A DNA stretch of 64,000 bases from Oscillibacter sp. (lineage in GTDB: Bacteria > Bacillota > Clostridia > Oscillospirales > Oscillospiraceae). A program made the translations under genes and the position numbers. The notes under the pieces are model-generated. The model was not told where the DNA came from. It saw only the letters and a list, made by a program, of their open reading frames with translations, and ran no database searches. Numbering within the stretch: the first letter of the stretch is position 1; the number at the start of each line of letters is the position of its first letter. Positions 20,051 through 29,687 of the stretch are shown in pieces. Where the stretch lies: NCBI GenBank assembly GCA_022797935.1, contig JAAWLO010000001.1, positions 1 to 64,000 on the forward strand, read 5' to 3'.

Positions 20051-22525
20051 TCAGGTGGTCAGACCGGTGTTGTTGATAAGCTTGTCAAGGACACTGTCCA
20101 GGGTCGTCATCAGCCGGCAGGCCGCGTTGTAGGATTTCGCGTACATCATCAGATTCATGGCCTCGTCGTTGAAGTCCACGGAGGAAACGGAATCCCGGCT
20201 CGTGTCAATGGAGAGGGTATTTTCGTAGAAGGTATCCAGCATGGTGCTGGAGTACTTCTGGTCCGCACCCAGGATGGCGCCCATCTTGTTCCAGAATTCC
20301 GTAAAGCTGCCGGTGAACATCACGTCCCCGCTGGCGCCTTCCGCCCCGGGAACATCGCTGGGCCGGTAGTCCATCTTCTCGTCAATCAGGCCCTGCATGT
20401 GGAGGATGTTCTCGCTGTCGCCGGAGGCGGGCTCCGTGGAGCCCGGCGGGCAAGTAAAGCTTCGAACTACCAGAGGGTTCACAGACCAGTCAGCGGAGAT
20501 ATCGATATTGGAAGCGGTGATGTTGGTGGGGTCGTTGCTGTTGTTGCTGTTGCTGAAGAGCACGCCGCCATCGAAAATGCCCTTTGCGTTGGCCTTCAGA
20601 GCGTCACCCTCCAAAGTGGGGTTGCCATCGGCATCGTATTTCTGCCCCTTCAGGTAGGCGTCAATAATTTCCTGGCTGTTGTCCTTGTCCGGGTCGTAAT
20701 GGAGGCCGGTCTCCTCCTGAAGCCGCCGGACGATTTCCGGAGGCTGGTCTTTCAGGGTAGTGTTCTTGTTCAGCACGAGCGTATCCGTCGTATCGGTTCC
20801 ATCTGCCGCCATACCCGTCACGGTCACCGGCACACCGATTTCCTCGCCCTTCTCATTGACGCCGGTGGTAATATAATTTCCATCCGGGTCCATCCGGAAG
20901 CCCTGGTTGGCCGCGTTGAAGGCGTTGGCCACCTGATTGGCCAGGGCGTCCAGCATCTTCTGATAGTAGGGGATGCCCCGCTTGCTGCCGGCGTTCTCGT
21001 CGGCGTTGCGCAGCGCTCCGGTGGCCAAGTCGCCGTTGATTACTTCCAGGTCGGTGAACTCACCGGCCTCGGTCAGCAGCTCCCGCTCGGCCTGGAGACC
21101 GCCGTGGAGGTCGTTGTCGTCCAGCTCCACCGGCTTGGAGGCTGTCTGAATGTATTCCTGCTTGAAATATTTCCCCGCTTTATTCATGCGGTAAACCGTA
21201 ATCAGGATATCCTTGTTGTCCTGCTTCTCCGCCACGGAGCCGCCGTTCTTGATGGCCTTCTTCGCCGCCTCAATCTCGGCAGGATCGGTAATCTCGGTCT
21301 CCGCGCCCAGCTCCTCGGTGGTGTAATGCAGCCGGCCCGTCTTGTTCCGCATCTCGGATACCGTCAGGTTGAAGTTGGGGTTGTCGACCATCTTCGCTTT
21401 CGTGGGGTCGTTGGTCGGGTTGCCCTCTCCATCCAGATAGGGCATGTAGGCGGGGTTGGCCTTGGGTTCCTCGGCGGCATTGTTCACATCCGTGGGCTTC
21501 CCGTCTTTATCCAGATACTGGGTAGCCGGGTCCTTCCCATCCCAGTCCGGATTTTCTACCTTCACCATCTCCGCCTGATCTGCGGTCATCACGGGGTCGC
21601 CGTTGGCATCCAGATACGGCCAGGTATCCTTGTTGTCCGGGTCCAGCTTGGCCGCCGGATTCTCCTGGGGCACCTGCTCCAGAATCAGCTGGGCGGCATA
21701 GATACCGTCAATCAGCATGGTGGAATCCGTCTCGACGCTGCCGTCGGGGTTGGCGTTGCCCAAGCGGATGGTCAGCTTCTCAATCTCCACGCCGTAGCTG
21801 AACTCCTCCATGCTGTACTGCACGTCGATATCCACCAGGCTGGAGAGCTTGTCAATCAGCAGATTCCGCTTGTCCCGCAGCTCCAGGGCGGGGTCGCCGT
21901 GGATGTCCGCCTTGCGGATTTCCGCATTCAGCTCCCGGATGCTGACAAGGTAGTCGTTCACCGTCGCCACGTCCTGCTTGAAGGCCGTGAGGGTATTCTT
22001 ATAGGTCTGATTGAGCTGGTTGGCGTAGCTCTTGAACTTCTTCACCAGTTCTCTGGCCGCCGCCCGGACCTGGTTGTCGTACTCCTCGTGGCCGGTCTGC
22101 TCCACCAGCTGTTCCAGGGCGTCGTGGAGCTCGCTGAAATCCGCGCCGAGAAGACCGAAGTCTTCGCCCTCGGTCTGAACGCCTTTGCCCGTCTCGTCCA
22201 GGACCTGGGCAACGCTGTTCAGGCCGCCCAGCATGGCGTCCATATAGCCCATATTGGCGTTCTCCGTGCGGAAGCGGATATCCAGATAGGGGTTTCGAAT
22301 CTGAGAAATGCCATTTACCAGAACACCCTGACCTACCCGGACGTCATTCTGGGCATAATACCGGTCTGCACCGGAACAGTAGAGGCTCGACTGATCCACC
22401 CGCTGGCGGGTGTAGCCCTCGGTATTGATGTTGGAAATGTTGTTGCCGGTGACGCCCAGGCCGGTCTGCGCGGCATAGATGGCCAGCCGGGCCTGGGTAA
22501 ACGCACCAAAGGTTCCAATACTCAT
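20051..22525 (-). CDS. flgK: Flagellar hook-associated protein FlgK, enlarged (824 aa)
   Basis: GAFTQARLAIYAAQTGLGVTGNNISNINTEGYTRQRV; C-term DSVSSVDFNDEAMNLMMYAKSYNAACRLMTTLDSVLDKLINNTGLT. Confidence 0.95.
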   Translation of the reverse strand: MSIGTFGAFTQARLAIYAAQTGLGVTGNNISNINTEGYTRQRVDQSSLYCSGADRYYAQNDVRVGQGVLVNGISQIRNPYLDIRFRTENANMGYMDAMLGGLNSVAQVLDETGKGVQTEGEDFGLLGADFSELHDALEQLVEQTGHEEYDNQVRAAARELVKKFKSYANQLNQTYKNTLTAFKQDVATVNDYLVSIRELNAEIRKADIHGDPALELRDKRNLLIDKLSSLVDIDVQYSMEEFSYGVEIEKLTIRLGNANPDGSVETDSTMLIDGIYAAQLILEQVPQENPAAKLDPDNKDTWPYLDANGDPVMTADQAEMVKVENPDWDGKDPATQYLDKDGKPTDVNNAAEEPKANPAYMPYLDGEGNPTNDPTKAKMVDNPNFNLTVSEMRNKTGRLHYTTEELGAETEITDPAEIEAAKKAIKNGGSVAEKQDNKDILITVYRMNKAGKYFKQEYIQTASKPVELDDNDLHGGLQAERELLTEAGEFTDLEVINGDLATGALRNADENAGSKRGIPYYQKMLDALANQVANAFNAANQGFRMDPDGNYITTGVNEKGEEIGVPVTVTGMAADGTDTTDTLVLNKNTTLKDQPPEIVRRLQEETGLHYDPDKDNSQEIIDAYLKGQKYDADGNPTLEGDALKANAKGIFDGGVLFSNSNNSNDPTNITASNIDISADWSVNPLVVRSFTCPPGSTEPASGDSENILHMQGLIDEKMDYRPSDVPGAEGASGDVMFTGSFTEFWNKMGAILGADQKYSSTMLDTFYENTLSIDTSRDSVSSVDFNDEAMNLMMYAKSYNAACRLMTTLDSVLDKLINNTGLTT
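21368..21661 (-). repeat. Degenerate NP..YL..DGxP protein repeats in FlgK
   Basis: NPAAKLDPDNKDTWPYLDANGDPVMTADQAEM / NPDWDGKDPATQYLDKDGKPTDVNNAAEE / NPAYMPYLDGEGNPTNDPTKAKM. Confidence 0.75.
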
Positions 22526-22557
22526 ATCATTAACTCCTTTGTCTCACGAAGAAGAAT

Positions 22558-23037
22558 TCAAGCGCGGAAATCTGTTTTCATCGACGGCGGCGGACCACTT
22601 TGCGCAGGCTTGCCGTAGCCGGGGCCCATTTCCGGCGGCGGGCCGCCCATTTGGGCCACCATAGCGTCCACCTCCCGCATGTTCTGCTCCAGGAAGGCCC
22701 GGGCCTTCTTGGATTTCTGCCGGTAGGTCTGGTAGCTTCCCTGCAGAACCGCCACAGCCTCCTCCACCGGCTTGCGCCACTGGGCGGGAATCCGGCTGGG
22801 GGTTTGGGAGAGGGAAAGGCCCTCCATTCCCAACTGGGACAGCAGACGGTCCCGGGTCTGCTCCAGTCCGCGGAAGGTGAGGGCCAGGGCCTGCTCCTGG
22901 TTCATCAGTTCATTCAACGTCTGGAGGTCATCGGTCTTGGCGGCCTCCAGCTGTCTGTCCGCCAAGGCGCCCAATTCCTCCACACTGCGGGACATAGACG
23001 CCAGGAAGGAGAGGTAGGACTGTATCAATTCTTCCAT
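22558..23037 (-). CDS. flgN: FlgN-type flagellar export chaperone
   Basis: LGALADRQLEAAKTDDLQTLNELMNQEQALALTFRGLEQTRDRLLSQLG; located between flgM and flgK. Confidence 0.85.
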   Translation of the reverse strand: MEELIQSYLSFLASMSRSVEELGALADRQLEAAKTDDLQTLNELMNQEQALALTFRGLEQTRDRLLSQLGMEGLSLSQTPSRIPAQWRKPVEEAVAVLQGSYQTYRQKSKKARAFLEQNMREVDAMVAQMGGPPPEMGPGYGKPAQSGPPPSMKTDFRA

Positions 23038-23040
23038 CGC

Positions 23041-23337
23041 TTACTCCTCCACCAGAAACAGCATCCGCCCCGCAATGGCCATGGGGTCCGGTCTGTACTC
23101 GCCGGCGCTCACCTGGCTGTGCAGCTCCTGAATATCGCCGGTAGTCGTGGCGGTGCGCACATCCTGTGCCATCCGGCTGACCAGGTCCATCTGAAAGCTC
23201 CTGGCCGGAGCGGAGAAGGAGTCGTATTTGTGTCCAGCGGCGGCGGGGTAAGGCGCCCCCTGCTTTCGGGCGGTGTAATAGGTTTTCGTCCGGCTAACGG
23301 AAGAAATGGAGCCGGAACCGGGAGTTGTCAGCATCAT
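23041..23337 (-). CDS. flgM: FlgM-like anti-sigma-28 factor
   Basis: C-term DVRTATTTGDIQELHSQVSAGEYRPDPMAIAGRMLFLVEE resembles FlgM; upstream of flgN-flgK. Confidence 0.75.
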   Translation of the reverse strand: MMLTTPGSGSISSVSRTKTYYTARKQGAPYPAAAGHKYDSFSAPARSFQMDLVSRMAQDVRTATTTGDIQELHSQVSAGEYRPDPMAIAGRMLFLVEE

Positions 23338-23391
23338 ACCTCACATCCTTTGCAAATGACAGAAGTCCGTTTCCACTATTATTCACTATTC

Positions 23392-23418
23392 ATATCGGCC
23401 AAGACGGCGAAAAGTTAA
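23392..23418 (-). promoter_or_regulatory. Sigma-28 (FliA)-type promoter of flgM-flgN-flgK operon
   Basis: Minus strand TTAACTTT-N11-GCCGATAT (or TAAC-N14-GCCGATAT), ~55 nt before flgM ATG. Confidence 0.75.
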
Positions 23419-23569
23419 GAAGAGGAGGGATAATTTTCTTGCCCCTTCCCGGAAAAGCGCCTCTTTCCCCGAAGCAGGGATGGAAAAACCGGTCCGGAGA
23501 GGGCCTTTCCTCGCCGAACCGGATGACGTTCCGCAAAACACGCAAAGCAAAAAAACCAAGTCTTTCCCC

Positions 23570-24616
23570 TCAGCGCAGGGTCTGCAGGTGCCGCAGCAGC
23601 ACGGAGGAAATGGTCTCGCAGGAGGCCTGGATGCACACCGCGCCGATGTCGTGAGCCACCATGGGCATCCCATACACCACACAGGACTCCTTATCCTGGC
23701 CGATGGTGTAAGCGCCCCGCTTGCGCATCGCCAGCAGGCCGGCGGCGCCGTCCTGGCCCATGCCGGTCATGATGATGCCCACCATCTTGCAGCGCACCAC
23801 CTCCGCCATGGACTGAAACATGGCGTCCACCGATGGGCGGTGGCCGCTGACCTTCTCCCCTGCCGTGCAGGAGATGGTGTATTTATCCCCAATCCGCACC
23901 AGGCGGCACTGCAAATCCGCGGGAGCCACGTAAGCCAGACCCCGGCGAAGCTCATCGCCGTTTTTGGCCTCCCGGACCTCCATTTTGCAGAGGCGGTTCA
24001 GCCGGTCGGCGTACATCTGCGTAAAGCCCTTGGGCATGTGCTGGACAATCACCATGGGGGGAATGTCCGCCGGGAGGCGCTTCATCACCTCCAAGGTGGC
24101 CTCCGTTCCGCCGGTGGAGGCCCCCAGGCCAATCACCACCCGGTCCAGACCTCCGCCGCCGCCCAGGGGCGGAATCACCGCCGCCGGCGCAGCGGGAGCA
24201 GCGGCCCGCGCAGAAGTCCGCACCCGGGCCATGGAGGCAATCAGCACTTTTTGGGCCAGGCCTGCCGTAAAGACCGCTTTGTCGTCCTGGGCCTCCGGCT
24301 TGCGGACGAAGTCCACCGCACCGGCGCTCAGCGCGTCAAACACCTTCAGGTTCAGGGATGACACCAGAATCACTGGTACCGGATGCTCGGGAATATAGCT
24401 CTTCAAAAACTCGATGCCGCTCTGGCCCGGCATCTCCACGTCCATGGTGACGACGTCGGGTTTCAGCCGTTCCATCTTCTGTTTTGCGTCCAGCGTGTTG
24501 ATGGCGAAGCCGATTACCTCAATGCGAGGATGCTCCGACAGGCCCTTGATAATCATATTTCGGGCAATCGCGGAATCATCCACCACCAGTACGCGGATTT
24601 TCGTTCCTGTTACCAT
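23570..24616 (-). CDS. cheB: Chemotaxis protein-glutamate methylesterase CheB
   Basis: IRVLVVDDSAIARNMI, VVTMDVEMPGQSGIEFL, IGLGASTGGTEA, QHMPKGFT; start reset to MVTGTKIR after AGGAGG. Confidence 0.96.
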   Translation of the reverse strand: MVTGTKIRVLVVDDSAIARNMIIKGLSEHPRIEVIGFAINTLDAKQKMERLKPDVVTMDVEMPGQSGIEFLKSYIPEHPVPVILVSSLNLKVFDALSAGAVDFVRKPEAQDDKAVFTAGLAQKVLIASMARVRTSARAAAPAAPAAVIPPLGGGGGLDRVVIGLGASTGGTEATLEVMKRLPADIPPMVIVQHMPKGFTQMYADRLNRLCKMEVREAKNGDELRRGLAYVAPADLQCRLVRIGDKYTISCTAGEKVSGHRPSVDAMFQSMAEVVRCKMVGIIMTGMGQDGAAGLLAMRKRGAYTIGQDKESCVVYGMPMVAHDIGAVCIQASCETISSVLLRHLQTLR

Positions 24617-24716
24617 TGTCGGCAGCCCGCCTCCTTTGCTTAATTTGCTCTTCCAACTGCCAAGCCGCCGGGCGCGGTCGGGCAAACGCCCCCGCTCCCC
24701 GGCGGTCCTCCGGCAC

Positions 24717-25556
24717 TTATTTCTGGAAGGTCGCGGTAGCCAGACGGCGGTAAGGCGAGTTCTGGCTCAGATTTTCCGAATAGCTGATCAGCAAATAACC
24801 GCCGGGAACCGTGGCGTCGTAAAACCGGCGGACCAGGGCGTCCTTGGTGGGCTGATCGAAATAAATCATCACATTCCGGCAGAAAATCAAATCGAACTTC
24901 CGGCGGAACTGGATGGGGTCCATCAGGTTGAAGGGCTGGAAAATGACATTGCTGCGCACATCCGGGGTAACGGTGTGGCTGCCGTCGGGATTGGGCCGGA
25001 AATACTTGCGCTTCCAGTCTGCCGGGATGGTGTCCGGCAGGGTATACGTACCCTTTTTCGCCGCCGCCAGCGCCTGGGCGGAGATATCTGTGGCCAGAAT
25101 GCGGGTATCCCACTGCTTGGCCTGCGTGCCCAGGTAATCAAAGAGGAACATCGTGATGTTGTAGGGTTCCTCACCGGAAGAGCATCCGGCGCTCCAGATG
25201 GACAGGCATTTGTCTTTCTGATGGCGCCGGACCAGCTCTGGAATGATGTTGGCGCAGAAGTAGTCCAGGTGTTCTTTCTCCCGCATGAAGAAGGTGTAGT
25301 TGGTCGTGAGTTTGTTGAGAATCAGGGTAATTTCGTCATTTTCCTTCTTCTCCAGAACATGGTTCACAAAGTCACCGAAACTGGCATACCCCAGCTTGCG
25401 GATGGCGGGAGAGAGCCGGCCAGTAATGAGCTGCTTCTTCTGAGAGAGATCAATGCCGTAGTTGGACTGGATGAATTTCACCATCCGGTGAAAATCCCCA
25501 TCCGAGATCGTCATGGGACTGAAGGTTCCCGCAGCGTTTTTATTCTCTATGGCCAT
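24717..25556 (-). CDS. cheR: Chemotaxis protein methyltransferase CheR
   Basis: IWSAGCSSGEEPYNITMFL, FDLIFCRNVMIYFD. Confidence 0.96.
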   Translation of the reverse strand: MAIENKNAAGTFSPMTISDGDFHRMVKFIQSNYGIDLSQKKQLITGRLSPAIRKLGYASFGDFVNHVLEKKENDEITLILNKLTTNYTFFMREKEHLDYFCANIIPELVRRHQKDKCLSIWSAGCSSGEEPYNITMFLFDYLGTQAKQWDTRILATDISAQALAAAKKGTYTLPDTIPADWKRKYFRPNPDGSHTVTPDVRSNVIFQPFNLMDPIQFRRKFDLIFCRNVMIYFDQPTKDALVRRFYDATVPGGYLLISYSENLSQNSPYRRLATATFQK

Positions 25557-25560
25557 GCAC

Positions 25561-26058
25561 TCACTCCCCGTAGCCGTGGGCAATGAGCTGCTCGCAGTCC
25601 AGCACCAGCATGGTGCCGGAACCGTCCGGCAGCGTGCACATGCCAGAAACCAGTTTCTGGGCGCTCTGGGAGGGGATGGGTACGATACTTTCTGTCGGGA
25701 TATCCAGCATCAGGTCCACGGAGTCCACCTGGATGCCCAGCTGATTTTCATTGTAATCCAGCACGATAAGGATGCTGCTGCCCTCCTTGGGCGGTTTCCC
25801 CAGGCGGAGACGGATGTCCATAATGGGAATGATCTGGCCGCGCATGTTGAAAATGCCCAGAATATAATCCGGCATCATGGGCAGGTAGGTAACCGTATAG
25901 CTGTTGAGCAGCTCCACCACCTGTTCCGCGTCCAAACCAATTTTCAAATTGTCCACGGTGAAGATGAGGTATTTCCGGCTGCCGGCGCCCTCGTCTTCCT
26001 GAACGGTGTTCTCCAGTTCATCGTCCTCCACCTGGAACAGGACGTTTTCCTTACTCAT
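25561..26058 (-). CDS. cheW: Chemotaxis coupling protein CheW
   Basis: YLIFTVDNLKIGLDAEQVVELL, ILGIFNMRGQIIPIMDIRLRLG. Confidence 0.95.
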   Translation of the reverse strand: MSKENVLFQVEDDELENTVQEDEGAGSRKYLIFTVDNLKIGLDAEQVVELLNSYTVTYLPMMPDYILGIFNMRGQIIPIMDIRLRLGKPPKEGSSILIVLDYNENQLGIQVDSVDLMLDIPTESIVPIPSQSAQKLVSGMCTLPDGSGTMLVLDCEQLIAHGYGE

Positions 26059-26079
26059 TGCGTTTCCCTCCTCTGGCGC

Positions 26080-28155
26080 TTACAGGTTCCGGGCCGCCGT
26101 GTAGAGGCCGCCCGCGTCAAGGATGATGCTGATATTGCCGTCACCCAGGATGCTGCACCCGGTGATGCCGTAGTTCTTGATATCGAAGTTGTTTACATAA
26201 GTGGGCAGGGGCTTGACGACAATCTGCTGCTCGCCCAGAAGCTCATCAACAAACAGGCAGTACGAGCAGTCGCCGGACTCCAGCCACATCAGAATGCCAT
26301 CGTCAATCTCCTCCGCGCCGCCGGGCAGGTTGTAGAAATCCCGGGCGCGGATGACGGGGTAATAGCTGTCCATCATCTTGACCATCTCGCCATTGACGGA
26401 GTCGTGAAGGATATCCTGATTGGTCATCTTTACGGTGGAGCGGATATTATTGATGGGGATGGTGAAAATCGAATCCCCCACGGAGACCTCCATGCCATCC
26501 ATGATAGCCATGGTCAGGGGAATGCGCATCACGGTAGTCATGCCCACGCCCCGCTCGCTGGAGATGCTGACGCTGCCGCCCAGGCTCTCCACGCCGCTTT
26601 TCACCACGTCCATGCCTACGCCCCGGCCGGAGAACTCCGTCACCTGGGTGTTGGTGGAAAATCCGGGAGCCATGAGGAAATTCAGAATCTCCTTGTGGGA
26701 ATACTCCCCGTCCGGAGAGGCAATGCCGTTCTTGATGGCCTTGCGAAGCACCGCCTCGTCGTCCACGCCCTGGCCGTCGTCCTGAATCATGATGATGACC
26801 TCGCTGCCGGTGTCCTGCGCGGAGAGAAGGATTTCTCCCGTGGGGTCCTTGCCGGCGGCGACGCGCTCCTCCGCCGTCTCCTCGATGCCGTGGTCCATGG
26901 AGTTCCGGACCATGTGCATGATGGGGTCGCCAATGGAGTCCACAATGGTCTTATCCACCTCGGTGTCCTCGCCCACCAGGGTGAGCTTCACCTGCTTGTT
27001 GAGCTTCTTGCACATGTCCCGCACAATGCGGTTCATCTTCTGGAAGGTGTTGGACACGGGCACCATGCGCAGAGACATGGACACATCCTGAAGCTCGTCC
27101 GTGAGCTTGCGCAGCTGCCGGGCGGACTTGGAGAAGGCGTCCAGATTCAGCCCCTTGAGGTCCGGAGAGGAGGTGACCATGGACTCCGTGATGACAATCT
27201 CGCCCACAATGGCGGAGAGCTGGTCCAGCTTGCTCAGGTTCACGCTGATCAGGCTCTCCTTCTGATGCTGCTGGGCAGGGGCCGCCGCGGGGGCGGCCGC
27301 CGCCTTCTGGACGGGCGCAGGCTCCTTGGCCGCCGCCGGGGCAGCCGCCGGGACCTCTTCCTCCACCGCCGGGGGAGCGGGCACATAGTCGCTGGGCTGG
27401 TAAGAACGAACGGAACCGGCCGTGAGCACAATGGGAATGGCCCGTTCCCGGTCCTCCGCCTTGCGGAACTGGAGGAGGAAGCCGTTGTCAATTACCTGCT
27501 CCGCCGTGGAGGGGTCCGACTCCACTCCGGCGGGCTCATAGACAAAGTCCGGCTCCGCGCAGAAGCCCTGCACGGAGGTCACCAGCATGAAGGCCCGCAG
27601 GTTCTCCATGCCGCATCCGTCATCGAAAAAGACCCGCAGTTCATAGGGGAAGTCCGCATTGCCCTGGGCGCTCTGGGCCGGGGCAGGCTCCGCCCCGCCG
27701 GAGGCCGGGGCCGCCGCGGGAGCGGGCGCTTCCTCCGCCGGGGGTTCCTCGCCCTTAATTTTGGCGATCAAACTATTAATATTTGCAAGGAAACTGTCGA
27801 CATCATTACTAAGGGGCTGTTCTGCCTCTACCTTCTCCATTTCCTCCCGGAAATAATCCACGGAGTGAAGCATCACGTCAAACAGCGCCGGACGGTCCTC
27901 ATCATGCACCACGGACATGGTTCCTTCTCGAATCAGGAAGAACATATCCTCAATTCGATGGGATACACGCGCCAGAGTATCAAACTCCATCATGGCGGAA
28001 GATCCCTTGATCGTGTGCATAATGCGGAAAATTTCATTGACATTGTCCTGAGAGAACGTATTTTCCTTCTCCGCGTCCAGAACAATGCTCTCCAGCTGCT
28101 CCAGAAGCGTGTTGGTTTCATAGATATACATATCCAGAATATCGTTGCTGCTCAC
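26080..28155 (-). CDS. cheA: Chemotaxis histidine kinase CheA
   Basis: IFRIMHTIKGSSAMM Hpt, HMVRNSMDHGIE, DDGQGVD, GRGVGMDVVKSGVESLGGSVSI. Confidence 0.97.
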   Translation of the reverse strand: MSSNDILDMYIYETNTLLEQLESIVLDAEKENTFSQDNVNEIFRIMHTIKGSSAMMEFDTLARVSHRIEDMFFLIREGTMSVVHDEDRPALFDVMLHSVDYFREEMEKVEAEQPLSNDVDSFLANINSLIAKIKGEEPPAEEAPAPAAAPASGGAEPAPAQSAQGNADFPYELRVFFDDGCGMENLRAFMLVTSVQGFCAEPDFVYEPAGVESDPSTAEQVIDNGFLLQFRKAEDRERAIPIVLTAGSVRSYQPSDYVPAPPAVEEEVPAAAPAAAKEPAPVQKAAAAPAAAPAQQHQKESLISVNLSKLDQLSAIVGEIVITESMVTSSPDLKGLNLDAFSKSARQLRKLTDELQDVSMSLRMVPVSNTFQKMNRIVRDMCKKLNKQVKLTLVGEDTEVDKTIVDSIGDPIMHMVRNSMDHGIEETAEERVAAGKDPTGEILLSAQDTGSEVIIMIQDDGQGVDDEAVLRKAIKNGIASPDGEYSHKEILNFLMAPGFSTNTQVTEFSGRGVGMDVVKSGVESLGGSVSISSERGVGMTTVMRIPLTMAIMDGMEVSVGDSIFTIPINNIRSTVKMTNQDILHDSVNGEMVKMMDSYYPVIRARDFYNLPGGAEEIDDGILMWLESGDCSYCLFVDELLGEQQIVVKPLPTYVNNFDIKNYGITGCSILGDGNISIILDAGGLYTAARNL

Positions 28156-28186
28156 GAAAACACCACCTTATCAGCCTTTTTCATTA

Positions 28187-28214
28187 CTATCGACCTGTTG
28201 TGCTAAAAAAATAA
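28187..28214 (-). promoter_or_regulatory. Sigma-28-like promoter of cheA operon
   Basis: Minus strand TTATTTTT-N12-GTCGATAG, identical spacing to the fliD candidate. Confidence 0.5.
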
Positions 28215-28250
28215 GTAGCGACTGCAAGTTTTTTCTGCGAGGTGTCAAGA

Positions 28251-29687
28251 ATGCCTGATCTTCTCGGCGCAACCAATCCCGTTCCCGGCTATGACAAAGC
28301 AAATGTAAACCGCAACATTCCCGTCTCGCCGGACAACGCGCAAATTCAAAATGTCCCCGATACAACCAAGGTGGTCCGCGCCGACGGCAGGACCGAGCAC
28401 CAGGACAGCAACCTCCAAGGGGACGGCCATATCCGGTACGACTCCAATTTCCAGACCTTCCTCCAGCGGCTCAAGGAAACCCCCGGGCTTATGGACAGCC
28501 TGGCCCGCATCTTCTCCGGGCGGGAGGGCATGATTGTCTCCTCCGGCCTCAGCGCCGGAATCGCCCAGGAGATGAGCCAGATTCTGGAAATGCTGCGGCT
28601 GGACGAACATCAGCTGCTGGATTTTCTCACCGGTCAGGCCAAAGCCGGCTCCCGCTTTGGCGGGGCCCTTTTCGCGCTGCTGCGCAACGCCTATGCCCGG
28701 GCCGCCTCCGACGGGGTCCGGGGGGATATTCTCCAGTTTCTCAAGACTTATGTGGATTTCGACTCCACCAGCCACATTGAAACCAACCTCCTCCGGGACC
28801 TGGACCGCATGGCCGACGCCATGCCCGCCAGCTGGGCAGAAAAACTGCGGGACCTGCTGGCTCAGCTGAAAAACGGTGTGGCCGCCGGAAACCGCCAGGG
28901 AAATCTCCAGCTGCTTCAGCGGGAAATTTTCCCCTACATGTCTTCTTACGTGGAGCGGACTCACGACATGGGCACGCCCCGGGCGCTTCTGACCATGCTG
29001 GCGCTGAACGTGGCCCGGTATGAGAACGGTTCGGAGTCCAAGCTGCTGGAGGCCTTCCATCAGCTCAGCGGCTATGGCACCCTCAAGGGCCAGCTGGGGG
29101 GCATTGACGACCAGTCCCTCCTCCTGCTCCTCCGCTCCCGTCAGTCTGAGGCCGGTTCCCGGGCCATCCAGTTTTCCGACCACCTGGCCGCCGCCGCCGC
29201 CCGGGCGATCCGGGGAGAGGGCAGTGCCGAGGTCCAGCAGGCCTTCCAAAATCTTCTTGCCGCCCTGTTGGTGAACGAGAGCGTTTACATGCCTCTCAAC
29301 CATTACCTCCTTCCCTTGGAGTGGGAAGGCCGGATGCTCTTCTCCGAATTGTGGGTAGACCCGAACGCCGGAGAGGAGTCCGGCAAAGGCGGCGGGCGGG
29401 GCGCTTCCTCTACCATGCGCTTCCTGCTGAAGCTGGACGTTCAGTCCCTCGGGCTGTTCGACGTTGTCCTCACCACCCTGGGAACCGACGTGGATGTGCA
29501 GATCGCCTGCCCGGACGGCGCCGTCCCCTTTTCCAAGCAGATCGGGGACGCGGTGTCCCAGATTCTGGCCCGCAACCAGCTCAATCCTCTGCGGGTCGCC
29601 GTCCGCCGGATGGAACGCCCAGTCACTTTGACGGAGGTGTTCCCCAAAATCTTTGAAGGGAAGAACAGTGTCAATGTCAAGATCTGA
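28251..29687 (+). CDS. Hypothetical protein, possible FliK-like C-terminal domain
   Basis: 478-481 aa; C-term MRFLLKLDVQSLGLFDVVLTTLGTDVDVQIACPD..DAVSQILARNQLNPLRVAVRRM resembles FliK C-domain layout; GAGG RBS; followed by FlhB C-domain-like gene. Confidence 0.8.
   Translation: MPDLLGATNPVPGYDKANVNRNIPVSPDNAQIQNVPDTTKVVRADGRTEHQDSNLQGDGHIRYDSNFQTFLQRLKETPGLMDSLARIFSGREGMIVSSGLSAGIAQEMSQILEMLRLDEHQLLDFLTGQAKAGSRFGGALFALLRNAYARAASDGVRGDILQFLKTYVDFDSTSHIETNLLRDLDRMADAMPASWAEKLRDLLAQLKNGVAAGNRQGNLQLLQREIFPYMSSYVERTHDMGTPRALLTMLALNVARYENGSESKLLEAFHQLSGYGTLKGQLGGIDDQSLLLLLRSRQSEAGSRAIQFSDHLAAAAARAIRGEGSAEVQQAFQNLLAALLVNESVYMPLNHYLLPLEWEGRMLFSELWVDPNAGEESGKGGGRGASSTMRFLLKLDVQSLGLFDVVLTTLGTDVDVQIACPDGAVPFSKQIGDAVSQILARNQLNPLRVAVRRMERPVTLTEVFPKIFEGKNSVNVKI

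Noticed and set aside
18629-22618. 1329-aa plus-strand ORF opposite flgL-flgK
   Set aside because: Antisense shadow of well-supported genes; low-complexity His/Gly/Val-rich translation typical of high-GC antisense frames.
25513-28206. 897-aa plus-strand ORF opposite cheA-cheW
   Set aside because: Antisense shadow of clear chemotaxis genes.
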